Source: CAYPEZ01 sp964622275 (GTDB taxonomy: Bacteria; Patescibacteriota; Minisyncoccia; Phycocordibacterales; UBA6899). From it: 25,815 nt of DNA. Under the pieces are notes generated by a model. That model was not told the DNA's origin. It was given only the letters and a program-made list of their open reading frames with translations, and did not search any database. Both the position numbers and the translations under genes were made by a program. The DNA is taken from the NCBI GenBank assembly GCA_964622275.1, contig CAZUMX010000011.1:1-25815 (forward strand), read 5' to 3'. Shown one piece after another: positions 16,549 through 23,611 of this stretch (position 1 is the first letter of the stretch; each line of letters begins with the position of its first letter).

Positions 16549-17427
16549 ATGAAACGTATATTTTTAAGTATTGGGGCAATTATTTTTGCGGGTGCGGTTG
16601 TTGCAGGAGCGACAGGCGCATTCTTTAACGACACCGAGACATCGACCGGCAATACGTTTACAGCAGGAGCCATCGATCTTACCGTTGATTCTGTTCAGCA
16701 CTACAATCACATGGTGTGTACCTTCAATGGGGAAACATACACGTGGCAGCCAGAAGTTGGCTTTACTCCTGGAGTAGGTCAGTATCCAGTGCAAGGAACT
16801 TCGTGTGATGGAACATGGAGTCTCACAAATCTTGGTCCAACAAATAAGTTCTTCAATTTTGCTGACGTGAAGCCAGGAGACCAAGGTGAAAACACTGTTT
16901 CTCTTCACATCGACAACAACCCAGCATGGGCATGTGTTGATCTTGTGACCACTTCGAACCTCGACAATACAGTCAACGAGCCAGAAATTTCAGCAGGAGA
17001 TAATGCATCCTCAACTGATGGTGAACTTGCTCAGAATATCAATTTCCAGACCTGGCTTGACCAAGGTGCCACTCCAGGATTCCAGGGAGAAGACACAGGT
17101 GAAGGTGATAACATTTGGCAGGTTGGCGAACCAGCACTTTCGTCTGGAACTCTTGCAAGCTTGATCAACGCCACAACAACAATCACTCTTGCCGATGGTG
17201 GATTTGGAACTGCAATCACCCCAGGAGCAACAAACTACGTAGGTATGTTCTGGTGTGCAGGAACTGTCACGGGTGGAGCAGGAAATCTCGGGTGTAATGG
17301 TGCAGCTATGGGCAACATCGCACAGACCGACTCTGTGACAGCAAACGTGATCTTCCGTGTCGAGCAGCAGCGCAACAACTCAGGATTCCGCTGTGTTCCT
17401 CAGGTCGTTGAGCAGGTCATCAACTAA
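16549..17427 (+). CDS. TasA/camelysin-like fibre protein with SipW-type signal peptide (paralogue 1)
   Basis: 292 residues. The N-terminus MKRIFLSIGAIIFAGAVVAG followed by ATGAFFNDTETSTGNTF is the SipW-dependent signal type: short basic end, hydrophobic core, then GATGAFFNDTE around the cut. The mature part carries the family core FADVKPGDQGENTVSLHIDN with NPAWACVDL and NEPE after it, also found in the next two genes. In Bacillus such proteins (TasA, CalY/camelysin) are processed by SipW and assemble into extracellular fibres of the biofilm matrix. It has no C-terminal anchor or extra domain, so it is the best candidate for a main fibre subunit. It is first in a run of five same-strand genes, and the next gene begins 22 bases after its stop. 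No Shine-Dalgarno sequence is seen. Confidence 0.87.
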   Translation: MKRIFLSIGAIIFAGAVVAGATGAFFNDTETSTGNTFTAGAIDLTVDSVQHYNHMVCTFNGETYTWQPEVGFTPGVGQYPVQGTSCDGTWSLTNLGPTNKFFNFADVKPGDQGENTVSLHIDNNPAWACVDLVTTSNLDNTVNEPEISAGDNASSTDGELAQNINFQTWLDQGATPGFQGEDTGEGDNIWQVGEPALSSGTLASLINATTTITLADGGFGTAITPGATNYVGMFWCAGTVTGGAGNLGCNGAAMGNIAQTDSVTANVIFRVEQQRNNSGFRCVPQVVEQVIN

Positions 17428-17449
17428 ATTCCTAGTTTCTTAACCTCGT

Positions 17450-18820
17450 ATGAAGCGTATTTTTCTTAGCATAGGTTCTATTCTTTTCGCAGGAGCAATC
17501 CTTGCGGGGGGGACAGGCGCCATGCTTCACAGTGGCAATTCGTCCACGGGAAATACGTTTGCGACGGGTGTGATTAGACTTCTTGTCGACAATGAGAGTT
17601 ATGCGACCGACAATTGGGGTGACTTGTACTTTAGTACGACAACCTCATGGGCAGCATCAAATCTCGATGGAAAATTCTTTTTCAAGTTCAATGACCTTAA
17701 GCCTGGTGATATCGGTGAGGATACGATCTCGCTTCACGTAGACAACAATAATGCGTGGGCATGCATGAACGTCAATCTCACGGGAACACCAGAGTATGGT
17801 CAAAACGAACCAGAACAAAAAGTTGATCCAACGTCAGGACCAAATGATGGCGAACTCCAAGACAACTTGTATTTCGTTTTTTGGGCTGACGATGGAGACA
17901 ATGTGTATGAAAAAGGAGAAAATGTCTTCAAAGAAGGTTTAGTCAAAAATCTCTTCAATGGAAAGCAGTGGGCGATTGCGGATTCGGCGACGAATATCTG
18001 GTGGATGAACACCCCACTCATTGGCGGAACAACGTATTACATTGGTAAGGCATGGTGCTTTGGGGAGATGAACAAAACTCCTCTCCCACAAGATGACCTC
18101 TCAAAGACTGGAGCAAATGGACCACTCTTTCGCGGCACAGGGTTCACCTGTAGTGGTGCGAATGTGGGGAACATTGTTCAGTCTGATGGCATTAAGGCAG
18201 ATGTGAGCTTTGCAGTCGCACAGTCACGAAACAACAAAACGTACCGCTGCGACAAAGATGACAACACACCGCCACCTCCACGCCGATCAACGCTCTTCTC
18301 TGAGGACTTCAATGATTGCTCGAAAGACGCAAAAGATGAAGACGATCGCAAGAAGGGAAAGATCCAGACACCGAAGACCCACGATAGCTACAATTGGAGC
18401 AAACGCTGGAGCTGTGGTGGAGACAATGGATACAACGACCATGGTGGCAAATGCACCCAAAATCTTGATCTCGATAGTGGCAATCAGAGTCACACAGAGT
18501 CTCTGACGACACCTGCGATCAACACGACAGGGTACCGCGACATCACGCTCTCTTACACACGCAAGACGGATGACACAAATGCTCCGCCAAAGCCTGTAGG
18601 AGTTCAGACGCTTGTTGTCGAATACTCAGTCAATAACGGTGCATCGTGGACAACACTTGAAACGGTCACGGGGGAAACTCCGTCAACACTAAAAACGTTC
18701 TCGCTTTCGCCAAGTGCGGACAATAAGCCCAACGTGCTTGTTCGCTTCCGCTTTTCTGGAGCTGACAATACCAATCATGCCTACATCGATGATGTGGTTG
18801 TGACGGGAGTCAATCCATAG
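17450..18820 (+). CDS. TasA/camelysin-like protein with altered cleavage region and C-terminal jelly-roll domain (paralogue 2)
   Basis: 456 residues. The signal region MKRIFLSIGSILFAGAILAG then GTGAMLHSGNSSTGNTF clearly belongs to the same type, but FFSDTE is replaced by MLHSGN. The fibre domain at about 30-270 has the core FNDLKPGDIGEDTISLHVDN and NNAWACMNV, YYIGKAWCFG and QSRNN(K)TYRC. After a short proline linker, a second domain at about 282-456 (FSEDFNDCSKD ... HAYIDDVVVTG) looks like a concanavalin-like or jelly-roll fold, ending with the typical IDDVVV strand; such domains often bind sugars. It may be a decorated or adhesive fibre component. Whether SipW cuts it with the changed site is uncertain. 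Confidence 0.85.
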   Translation: MKRIFLSIGSILFAGAILAGGTGAMLHSGNSSTGNTFATGVIRLLVDNESYATDNWGDLYFSTTTSWAASNLDGKFFFKFNDLKPGDIGEDTISLHVDNNNAWACMNVNLTGTPEYGQNEPEQKVDPTSGPNDGELQDNLYFVFWADDGDNVYEKGENVFKEGLVKNLFNGKQWAIADSATNIWWMNTPLIGGTTYYIGKAWCFGEMNKTPLPQDDLSKTGANGPLFRGTGFTCSGANVGNIVQSDGIKADVSFAVAQSRNNKTYRCDKDDNTPPPPRRSTLFSEDFNDCSKDAKDEDDRKKGKIQTPKTHDSYNWSKRWSCGGDNGYNDHGGKCTQNLDLDSGNQSHTESLTTPAINTTGYRDITLSYTRKTDDTNAPPKPVGVQTLVVEYSVNNGASWTTLETVTGETPSTLKTFSLSPSADNKPNVLVRFRFSGADNTNHAYIDDVVVTGVNP

Positions 18821-18906
18821 TGTGCATTCTCATTCCTCTCCCTTGAAGGGCAACACAAGAGTGTGTTTGGTGCTCAGTGCGATTAACAGCTACCGACAAT
18901 CAGACT

Positions 18907-20298
18907 ATGAAACGCATTCTCTACAGTATCTCGATGGTCATCCTCGTTGGCGCGGCAGTAGCAGGCGGCACAGGTGCGTTCTTCTCCGATACTGAAAGCT
19001 CGCTCGGCAATACATTTACTGCCGGTGCGATAGATCTCCAGGTTGATAATGAGAGCTACTACAACGGCGTCTTTTCGACATCGACGAGTTGGGAGCTCGC
19101 TGACCTGACGATTCAAAAATTCTTCGACTTCCTAGACCTTAAACCTGGTGACACAGGAGAGGACACAATCTCGCTTCATGTGAATAACAATGATGCGTAT
19201 TTGTGTGCAAAAGTGACCCTCACGAGTAACAACGAAAACGCTTGCAACGAGCCAGAAGGGCTTGTTGATGCTTCGTGTGATAATCCTGGCGCAGGGCAAG
19301 GGGAGCTCGCATCAAGCGTGAACTTCCTTTGGTGGGCAGACGACGGAGACAATGTGCTTGAAAACAACGAATCAGTCATCTCTCAGGGTCCTATTGGGGC
19401 ATTGGGTCTTGGCGGTTCTACAACTGTCTCGCTTGCTGACTCACAGACAAACATTTGGACAGGGACAGGTGGTCCAGTTCCAGGTGGAGTCACGCATTAC
19501 ATTGGTAAGGCATGGTGCTTTGGTGTTCTTGGGGCGGCTCCGCTTCCTCAGGATGGCCTTGGGACGACGAGTCCTCGCACTCCTGCGAATTCCACGGGAG
19601 GCATCACATGCAATGGTTCTCAGCTTAATAACTCAACACAGACAGACTCTCTGACCGCTGATGTAACGTTCACAGCGACACAGTCACGCAACAATCCTGG
19701 ATTCTTGTGTGTCCCTCCTCGTGCAACGGCCACAATCACGGTCTACAAGTCGATCATCAATGACAATGGTGGGAACAATGTCATCTCTGACTTCACCTAC
19801 TATATTGATGACGGTATCGTGCCAACACAAGTGCTTTCTGGAGCCACAACAACTGTTCCAACAGGCACCTATACGATCACAGAGACTGGTGTGGCAGGAT
19901 ATGTTGCGACGTTCTCGGGTGATTGTGACGCCAATGGTGACATCACCGTAGGAGCAAACGAGCACAAGATCTGCTACATTACGAACAACGATCTTCCAGC
20001 AAACATCACATTGATTAAGAATGTGATCAATGACAACGGAGGAACTGCGACCGTTAATTCTGCATGGGGTCTTAAGGTTGATGGAAACACTGTTCCCAAC
20101 AACACCTCCGTGGCAGTGACATCAAATGCTCCGCACACCATCAATGAAACTGGTCGCGCGGGATATTCCTTCCAGGGTCCAATCACAGGAACCTCATCGT
20201 ATGGAAAATCCTGCCCAGCAGTGCTTGGTGGTTCGATCACACTCGATGAAGGGGAAACCATTGTTTGTACTATCACAAATAACGACAACCCAATCTAA
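18907..20298 (+). CDS. TasA/camelysin-like protein with two C-terminal SpaA/prealbumin-like repeats (paralogue 3)
   Basis: 463 residues from ATG 18907, chosen because the SipW-type signal begins exactly there (MKRILYSISMVILVGAAVAG then GTGAFFSDTESSLGNTF). A GTG 30 bases upstream would only add unrelated residues. The fibre domain at about 30-275 has the core FLDLKPGDTGEDTISLHVNN, NEPE, THYIGKAWCFG and QSRNNPGFLC. The C-terminus has two related repeats, each starting TVYKSIINDNGG or TLIKNVINDNGG and ending CYITNND or CTITNND, the SpaA/prealbumin-like fold seen in pilus and surface proteins. It is probably a longer, stalk-like fibre component. An 86-base gap precedes it; sipW follows 19 bases after the stop. 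Confidence 0.86.
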   Translation: MKRILYSISMVILVGAAVAGGTGAFFSDTESSLGNTFTAGAIDLQVDNESYYNGVFSTSTSWELADLTIQKFFDFLDLKPGDTGEDTISLHVNNNDAYLCAKVTLTSNNENACNEPEGLVDASCDNPGAGQGELASSVNFLWWADDGDNVLENNESVISQGPIGALGLGGSTTVSLADSQTNIWTGTGGPVPGGVTHYIGKAWCFGVLGAAPLPQDGLGTTSPRTPANSTGGITCNGSQLNNSTQTDSLTADVTFTATQSRNNPGFLCVPPRATATITVYKSIINDNGGNNVISDFTYYIDDGIVPTQVLSGATTTVPTGTYTITETGVAGYVATFSGDCDANGDITVGANEHKICYITNNDLPANITLIKNVINDNGGTATVNSAWGLKVDGNTVPNNTSVAVTSNAPHTINETGRAGYSFQGPITGTSSYGKSCPAVLGGSITLDEGETIVCTITNNDNPI

Positions 20299-20317
20299 TT
20301 GTTCTCGCACTTAGACC

Positions 20318-20941
20318 ATGAAGCTCTTCTTTAATGCGTTGTACTACATGCTTGTTGCAGGAATCATCGCTGTTGCGGTGCTTCTTGCAGCTACGCTAGT
20401 CCCGCTTGGAGGAGGGATCAAGGTCAAGGTTGTAAAGTCAGGATCAATGGAACCCGTCATTCATACTGGATCTATTGTGGTCATCAAACCCGCACCAATG
20501 TATGTTGTCGGTGACATTATCACCTTCGGGGCAGATACGAAGATGCAGATTCCCACGACACACCGTGTTGTGGAGATCACGGAAGGTCCAACAAAGATTT
20601 TTACAACCAAAGGCGATGCAAACGACAGTATTGATCCGTCCAATGTCTATCTCGAAGATATCCATGGAAAGGTTATCTTCACTGTGCCAACCGTGGGCTT
20701 CATCCTCGATTTCGCACGCAAGCCACTAGGTTTTGCGCTTATTGTAGGATTGCCCGCACTCATGATCATCATCGAAGAAATAGGGAAAATCATTGAAGAG
20801 ATCAAGCGTATGCGCCGTGAGAAGCGCACACGACTCTCCTCAGTACCGTCTGCTTCGACGGCTCCCAGCACAGAAGCATCACACACTCATGACACCCCGC
20901 GTACCATCATCCCAACTCGGATTCCGCACAACCATCGCTGA
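20318..20941 (+). CDS. sipW: signal peptidase I of the SipW / ER type
   Basis: 207 residues. One N-terminal membrane helix (about 8-30), then the S26B peptidase motifs: KSGSMEP with nucleophile Ser43, PTTHRVVEI with His82 in place of the lysine of ordinary bacterial signal peptidases, and TTKGDANDSIDP with Asp100/Asp103. A second membrane helix lies at about 132-156, followed by a charged cytoplasmic tail. Ser-His-Asp enzymes of this type (SipW, SEC11, archaeal) are needed for TasA-like proteins whose cut site lies after a GxxGxFFSDTE-like stretch. It lies directly after three such substrates and before a fourth, so it is almost certainly their dedicated processing enzyme on the outer face of the cytoplasmic membrane. 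Confidence 0.92.
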   Translation: MKLFFNALYYMLVAGIIAVAVLLAATLVPLGGGIKVKVVKSGSMEPVIHTGSIVVIKPAPMYVVGDIITFGADTKMQIPTTHRVVEITEGPTKIFTTKGDANDSIDPSNVYLEDIHGKVIFTVPTVGFILDFARKPLGFALIVGLPALMIIIEEIGKIIEEIKRMRREKRTRLSSVPSASTAPSTEASHTHDTPRTIIPTRIPHNHR

Positions 20942-20948
20942 TCCCGCG

Positions 20949-21956
20949 ATGCAGACTGCGAAGTCCAGCACACCATTCCTTGCGTCACCATCACGCAAGG
21001 GGGGAGAGGTGCACACGCACGCATCTGTATTGGCCTATGCCATTCCCGCATCGCACACGAGTACTTCTCGCGTGCGTCGGGGAGTAGCACAGCATGTCCT
21101 CTCTCTTCTCTCGACCATCTTCGTCATCTCAGTTCTTCATCTTGGTCTATTCGCCACAGGCGATACGTTGTCCTACTTTGCCGATACTGAATCTTCGCTT
21201 GGAAATCTCCTTGTTGCGGATCCTGTGAGTTTCTCTGTGAGTGGGACAACAACTATTGATATAGGTTCTGGAAGCGTCTATGTGATTCCTCTGATGACAC
21301 CCTCTCTTGATAGTGAGCCACTACAGTTTTCAGTATCTGCGCACATGACGGGTGGAGATTCCGCACTATGCAGCGGACTTTGGGTATCTGCGACGTCCAG
21401 CGTTGTATACGATGGTCCAATCGTCGGTCTCGTTACCCCAATGAGCACGTCAACCGGAGAAGTACCATTGTTTGTCACGTGGGACAGTCCATCCTCGATG
21501 CCGTTGGGGGTCGCATGTGTCGTTGATTTCCGGTTTTACGCACGCAACGCTGATGCGCCTGCAGGGAAGGGGTATAGTGATGAAAAGATTTTTTCAGTGC
21601 AATTCTTTACTCAGGCGAATCTCCCACCTCTCATAGTGGAGCCAATGATGCCCCCTCAATCACAAGGAGTGCCTCTCTTCGTGGAGGATGCATCAACGAC
21701 ACCTCCTGTAGCTGAAGAAACCACTCCCGCAGGAACCAGCACAGATCCGGTCACCCAAGTCCCAGAAGAGAACAGTACAAGTACACCCGAGAAAACCACG
21801 AGTGACACTGAAAATTCTGAACCCAGAGTCCAAGATCCTTTGCCTACGGAGCCTGCTCTTCTTCCTGTGACCGAAGTACCTCAAACACCCATAGAGGAGC
21901 CCACAACACCCCTAGAGACATCTGCTCCTACCACGGAAGCGGCTCCAGCGGTCTAA
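20949..21956 (+). CDS. SipW-type substrate with Pro/Thr/Glu-rich C-terminal tail (possible fibre accessory protein)
   Basis: 335 residues from ATG 20949, 7 bases after sipW. The start is uncertain: the frame is open back to 20793 inside sipW, with another ATG at 20889 and a GTG at 21009 preceded by GGGGAG. A hydrophobic helix (VLSLLSTIFVISVLHLGLFA) is followed by GDTLSYFADTESSLGNLLVA, a SipW-type cleavage region. A beta-rich domain of about 150 residues follows, with two Cys, then a low-complexity tail rich in Pro, Thr, Glu and Ser to the end, with no anchor. The n-region before the helix is unusually long. By position and tail it could be a functional counterpart of TapA, the minor fibre-anchoring partner in Bacillus, but no sequence similarity to TapA is claimed. 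Confidence 0.7.
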   Translation: MQTAKSSTPFLASPSRKGGEVHTHASVLAYAIPASHTSTSRVRRGVAQHVLSLLSTIFVISVLHLGLFATGDTLSYFADTESSLGNLLVADPVSFSVSGTTTIDIGSGSVYVIPLMTPSLDSEPLQFSVSAHMTGGDSALCSGLWVSATSSVVYDGPIVGLVTPMSTSTGEVPLFVTWDSPSSMPLGVACVVDFRFYARNADAPAGKGYSDEKIFSVQFFTQANLPPLIVEPMMPPQSQGVPLFVEDASTTPPVAEETTPAGTSTDPVTQVPEENSTSTPEKTTSDTENSEPRVQDPLPTEPALLPVTEVPQTPIEEPTTPLETSAPTTEAAPAV

Positions 21957-21957
21957 C

Positions 21958-22021
21958 CTAAGACCCCCCTGTGGATAACTTTATGGCTTTATATAGCCAA
22001 TTCTTGACTCTAGGGTCTTAG
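21958..22021. repeat. inverted repeat enclosing a small hairpin, after the fibre operon
   Basis: CTAAGACCC (21958-21966) and GGGTCTTAG (22013-22021) are perfect 9-bp arms. Between them sits TGGCT-TTATAT-AGCCA (21984-21999) and a TGTGGATAA (21970-21978, identical to a reversed DnaA box). In RNA this makes a stem with an inner hairpin directly at the end of the operon; no T-tract follows. It could be a 3'-end stabiliser or a protein-binding site. Confidence 0.45.
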
Positions 22022-22126
22022 ATGTGGGGATAGTAGGGTGAGACAGGGATATAGGGGGAAGGTATAATTGATAAGCCCTCTGGAAATGGAGATTCTGGAG
22101 GTTGCAGGAGATGTTCCCAAAATATC

Positions 22127-22152
22127 CGAAAGCGCCCGCTAGGGCGCTTTCG
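22127..22152 (+). terminator. GC-rich hairpin, probable terminator
   Basis: An 11-bp perfect stem (CGAAAGCGCCC at 22127-22137 and GGGCGCTTTCG at 22142-22152), loop GCTA, followed by TCTAT. Only a short T-stretch lies inside the right arm. It may end the fibre operon or a short transcript starting at the TATAAT of 22063-22068 (GAGACA 17 nt upstream). Confidence 0.6.
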
Positions 22153-22178
22153 TCTATCTGGGTAAACCTCGAGGGTAA

Positions 22179-22206
22179 TTGCATAATCCCAAATATATTG
22201 TATAAT
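22179..22206 (+). promoter_or_regulatory. promoter for the CAP-domain protein
   Basis: Perfect TATAAT at 22201-22206 with TTGCAT (3 of 6) 16 nt upstream, in AT-rich DNA just after the hairpin terminator. Initiation near 22213 would give a leader of only about 20 bases before ATG 22233. Confidence 0.55.
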
Positions 22207-22232
22207 ATATTGTGTTAATATAGCGGTATATC

Positions 22233-23279
22233 ATGGATTTTCTCAAACACCTTTTTGTCCCGCATCATGGGAATCAGCACCGTCCTCATATCCTCCGCGC
22301 TCCTGTCGTGAAGACTTTTTTGGCCCTTACGATTATGATCGAAGCCCTCTTTCTGTTACGCAGTACGGGGCTCCTTCCAGATCTACAAAATTTCGCAGCA
22401 GTCCTTGCGAGTGCAATGGTTGTTGAGACAAATGTTGACCGCGCATCCCAAAACCTTCCAGAACTCACAACGAACCCTCTTCTCGAAGAAGCTGCCCGTC
22501 AGAAGGCACGAGACATGGCAGAGAGGGGGTATTTTTCTCATATCGGCCCTGATGGTGAGCAGCCCTGGGTGTGGCTTCGTAAGGTCGGGTACTACTATTT
22601 TTCAGCAGGAGAGAACCTCGCTATCAATTTTACGGACTCAAAAGACGTAACGGATGCGTGGATGAATTCACCCATGCACCGAGCCAACATGCTCTCAAAT
22701 AACTTTACCGAGGTAGGGATTGGAACCGCTGTAGGCACATACAAAGGGAAAGAGACGACATTTGTCGTTCAGTTCTTTGGGAAGCCCTACGTGGCCCCAG
22801 AGCCTCTCCCAACGGACGTCATTGTTCTTGAGAAGCCCAAGGCCAAAGAATCGCCAGCAAACCAAATTGTAAAGGCTAAGCCTTTACAGACGAAGACTCC
22901 AGAACCCGAAGCTCCCACAGTTGAGCTTCCTGTGACACAGCCTCCCGTACCTGCGCCCATGCTCCTTACAGATGAGCCACGACTTCCTGAAGCGAGCTCG
23001 ACTGAGGTCCTCGGAGCGCAGACAAAAGTCCTTGAAGGTAATGTCACCGCACACCTCTCGCTTTGGGAGCGCATGATGGCTAATCCCCGCACAACAGCGC
23101 TCTTTGGGGTCACACTTCTTGCCGCCCTTATCGCTATCGGGCTTTTCCTCACGCTCATCATTCGCAGACAGTCTGCTCACCGCGACCTAGTCATGAATGG
23201 CCTCGCATTCCTCGCCGTTGCACTGATCGTTATTGTGGCAAATCAGTATTTCTCCACGAAAGATATTTTGCTCTCATAG
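22233..23279 (+). CDS. CAP/SCP-domain (CAP superfamily) membrane protein
   Basis: 348 residues. An N-terminal membrane helix at about 28-47 (VKTFLALTIMIEALFLLRST) is followed by a CAP domain at about 65-190. The latter shows NVDRASQNLPELTTNPLLEE, ARDMAERGYFSHIGPDG, YYYFSAGENLAINF, DAWMNSPMHRANML and FTEVGIG, including the two conserved His and the Glu positions of this fold. A Pro-rich linker with STEVLGAQT (256-264) leads to two C-terminal membrane helices (about 287-310 and 322-340). CAP proteins are extracellular, with roles ranging from lipid binding to wall-associated proteolysis; the bacterial ones are largely uncharacterised. It stands alone with its own promoter and the tRNA gene follows. 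Confidence 0.88.
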   Translation: MDFLKHLFVPHHGNQHRPHILRAPVVKTFLALTIMIEALFLLRSTGLLPDLQNFAAVLASAMVVETNVDRASQNLPELTTNPLLEEAARQKARDMAERGYFSHIGPDGEQPWVWLRKVGYYYFSAGENLAINFTDSKDVTDAWMNSPMHRANMLSNNFTEVGIGTAVGTYKGKETTFVVQFFGKPYVAPEPLPTDVIVLEKPKAKESPANQIVKAKPLQTKTPEPEAPTVELPVTQPPVPAPMLLTDEPRLPEASSTEVLGAQTKVLEGNVTAHLSLWERMMANPRTTALFGVTLLAALIAIGLFLTLIIRRQSAHRDLVMNGLAFLAVALIVIVANQYFSTKDILLS

Positions 23280-23388
23280 AGGTTGAATATACACACTTCC
23301 GTGGTAATATCTCTCCATTGCCCGATCGTCTGACAGCGCAAGCAGATCTAGTGGTAGGGGAAGGTTTCTAAGGGTGCTCGTTCGGGTG

Positions 23389-23401
23389 TGGTCATGTTCT
23401 T
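23389..23401 (+). repeat. 13-bp inverted repeat around tRNA-Gln, left arm
   Basis: TGGTCATGTTCTT, perfectly complementary to 23504-23516. With G-T wobbles, pairing can extend four more bases outward. The rest of 23280-23420 shows no gene; TTGAAT (23283-23288) and TAATAT (23305-23310, 16-nt spacer) are a weak promoter candidate for the tRNA. Confidence 0.7.
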
Positions 23402-23420
23402 AAAATTTCATATGTACTGC

Positions 23421-23491
23421 TGAGGGATCGTCTAATGGTAGGACATCAGGTTTTGGTCCTGAGTATCTAGGTTCGAGTCCTAGTCCCTCAG
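23421..23491 (+). tRNA. tRNA-Gln (anticodon TTG)
   Basis: Full cloverleaf: acceptor TGAGGGA/TCCCTCA, D arm GTCT-AATGGTA-GGAC, anticodon stem TCAGG/CCTGA with loop TTTTGGT (anticodon TTG), a 4-nt variable loop, T arm CTAGG-TTCGAGT-CCTAG and discriminator G73 as expected for glutamine. The CCA end is not encoded. The flanks continue the acceptor helix by eight further pairs (TGTACTGC before, GCAGTGCA after, one wobble), giving an unusually long precursor stem. Confidence 0.95.
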
Positions 23492-23503
23492 CAGTGCACG
23501 GGA

Positions 23504-23516
23504 AAGAACATGACCA
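23504..23516 (+). repeat. 13-bp inverted repeat around tRNA-Gln, right arm
   Basis: AAGAACATGACCA, the reverse complement of 23389-23401. It sits 12 bases after the tRNA and before the duplicated tRNA fragment, so only the complete tRNA lies between the arms. Confidence 0.7.
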
Positions 23517-23536
23517 TATCGCTCACTCGCTTCGCA

Positions 23537-23590
23537 GTAGGACATCAGGTTTTGGTCCTGAGTATCTAGGTTCGAGTCCTAGTCCCTCAG
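23537..23590 (+). pseudogene. duplicated 3' fragment of tRNA-Gln
   Basis: 54 bases identical to 23438-23491 of the tRNA (offset 99): end of the D arm, anticodon arm, T arm and 3' acceptor strand through G73. The 5' acceptor strand and half of the D arm are missing, so it cannot fold into a tRNA. A tRNA 3'-end copy bordering accessory genes is the usual trace of an integrated element (att site), though a local duplication would look the same. Confidence 0.9.
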
Positions 23591-23611
23591 TTATTTAGTT
23601 ATAGTGAATTC

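Noticed and set aside
18877..18906. GTG start adding ten residues to the third TasA-like protein
   Set aside because: The SipW-type signal begins at the ATG of 18907 exactly as in the two paralogues.
21970..21978. TGTGGATAA (a perfect reversed DnaA box), with TTATGCACA at 16305 and TGTGGATAT near 6650
   Set aside because: These are single scattered sites with no cluster, no dnaA/dnaN genes and no AT-rich unwinding region beside them, so there is no case for a replication origin.
21981..22184. 67-residue minus-strand frame between the fibre operon and the CAP gene
   Set aside because: It runs through the hairpin terminator and inverted repeat, has no ribosome site and shows no protein-like pattern.
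23320..23388. Possible extra tRNA (CCCGA near 23321 facing TCGGG near 23382)
   Set aside because: No proper T arm, anticodon arm or conserved D-loop bases could be fitted between the arms.
23537..23590. Second functional tRNA-Gln
   Set aside because: It lacks the 5' acceptor strand and half of the D arm. The upstream bases do not pair with TCCCTCA.
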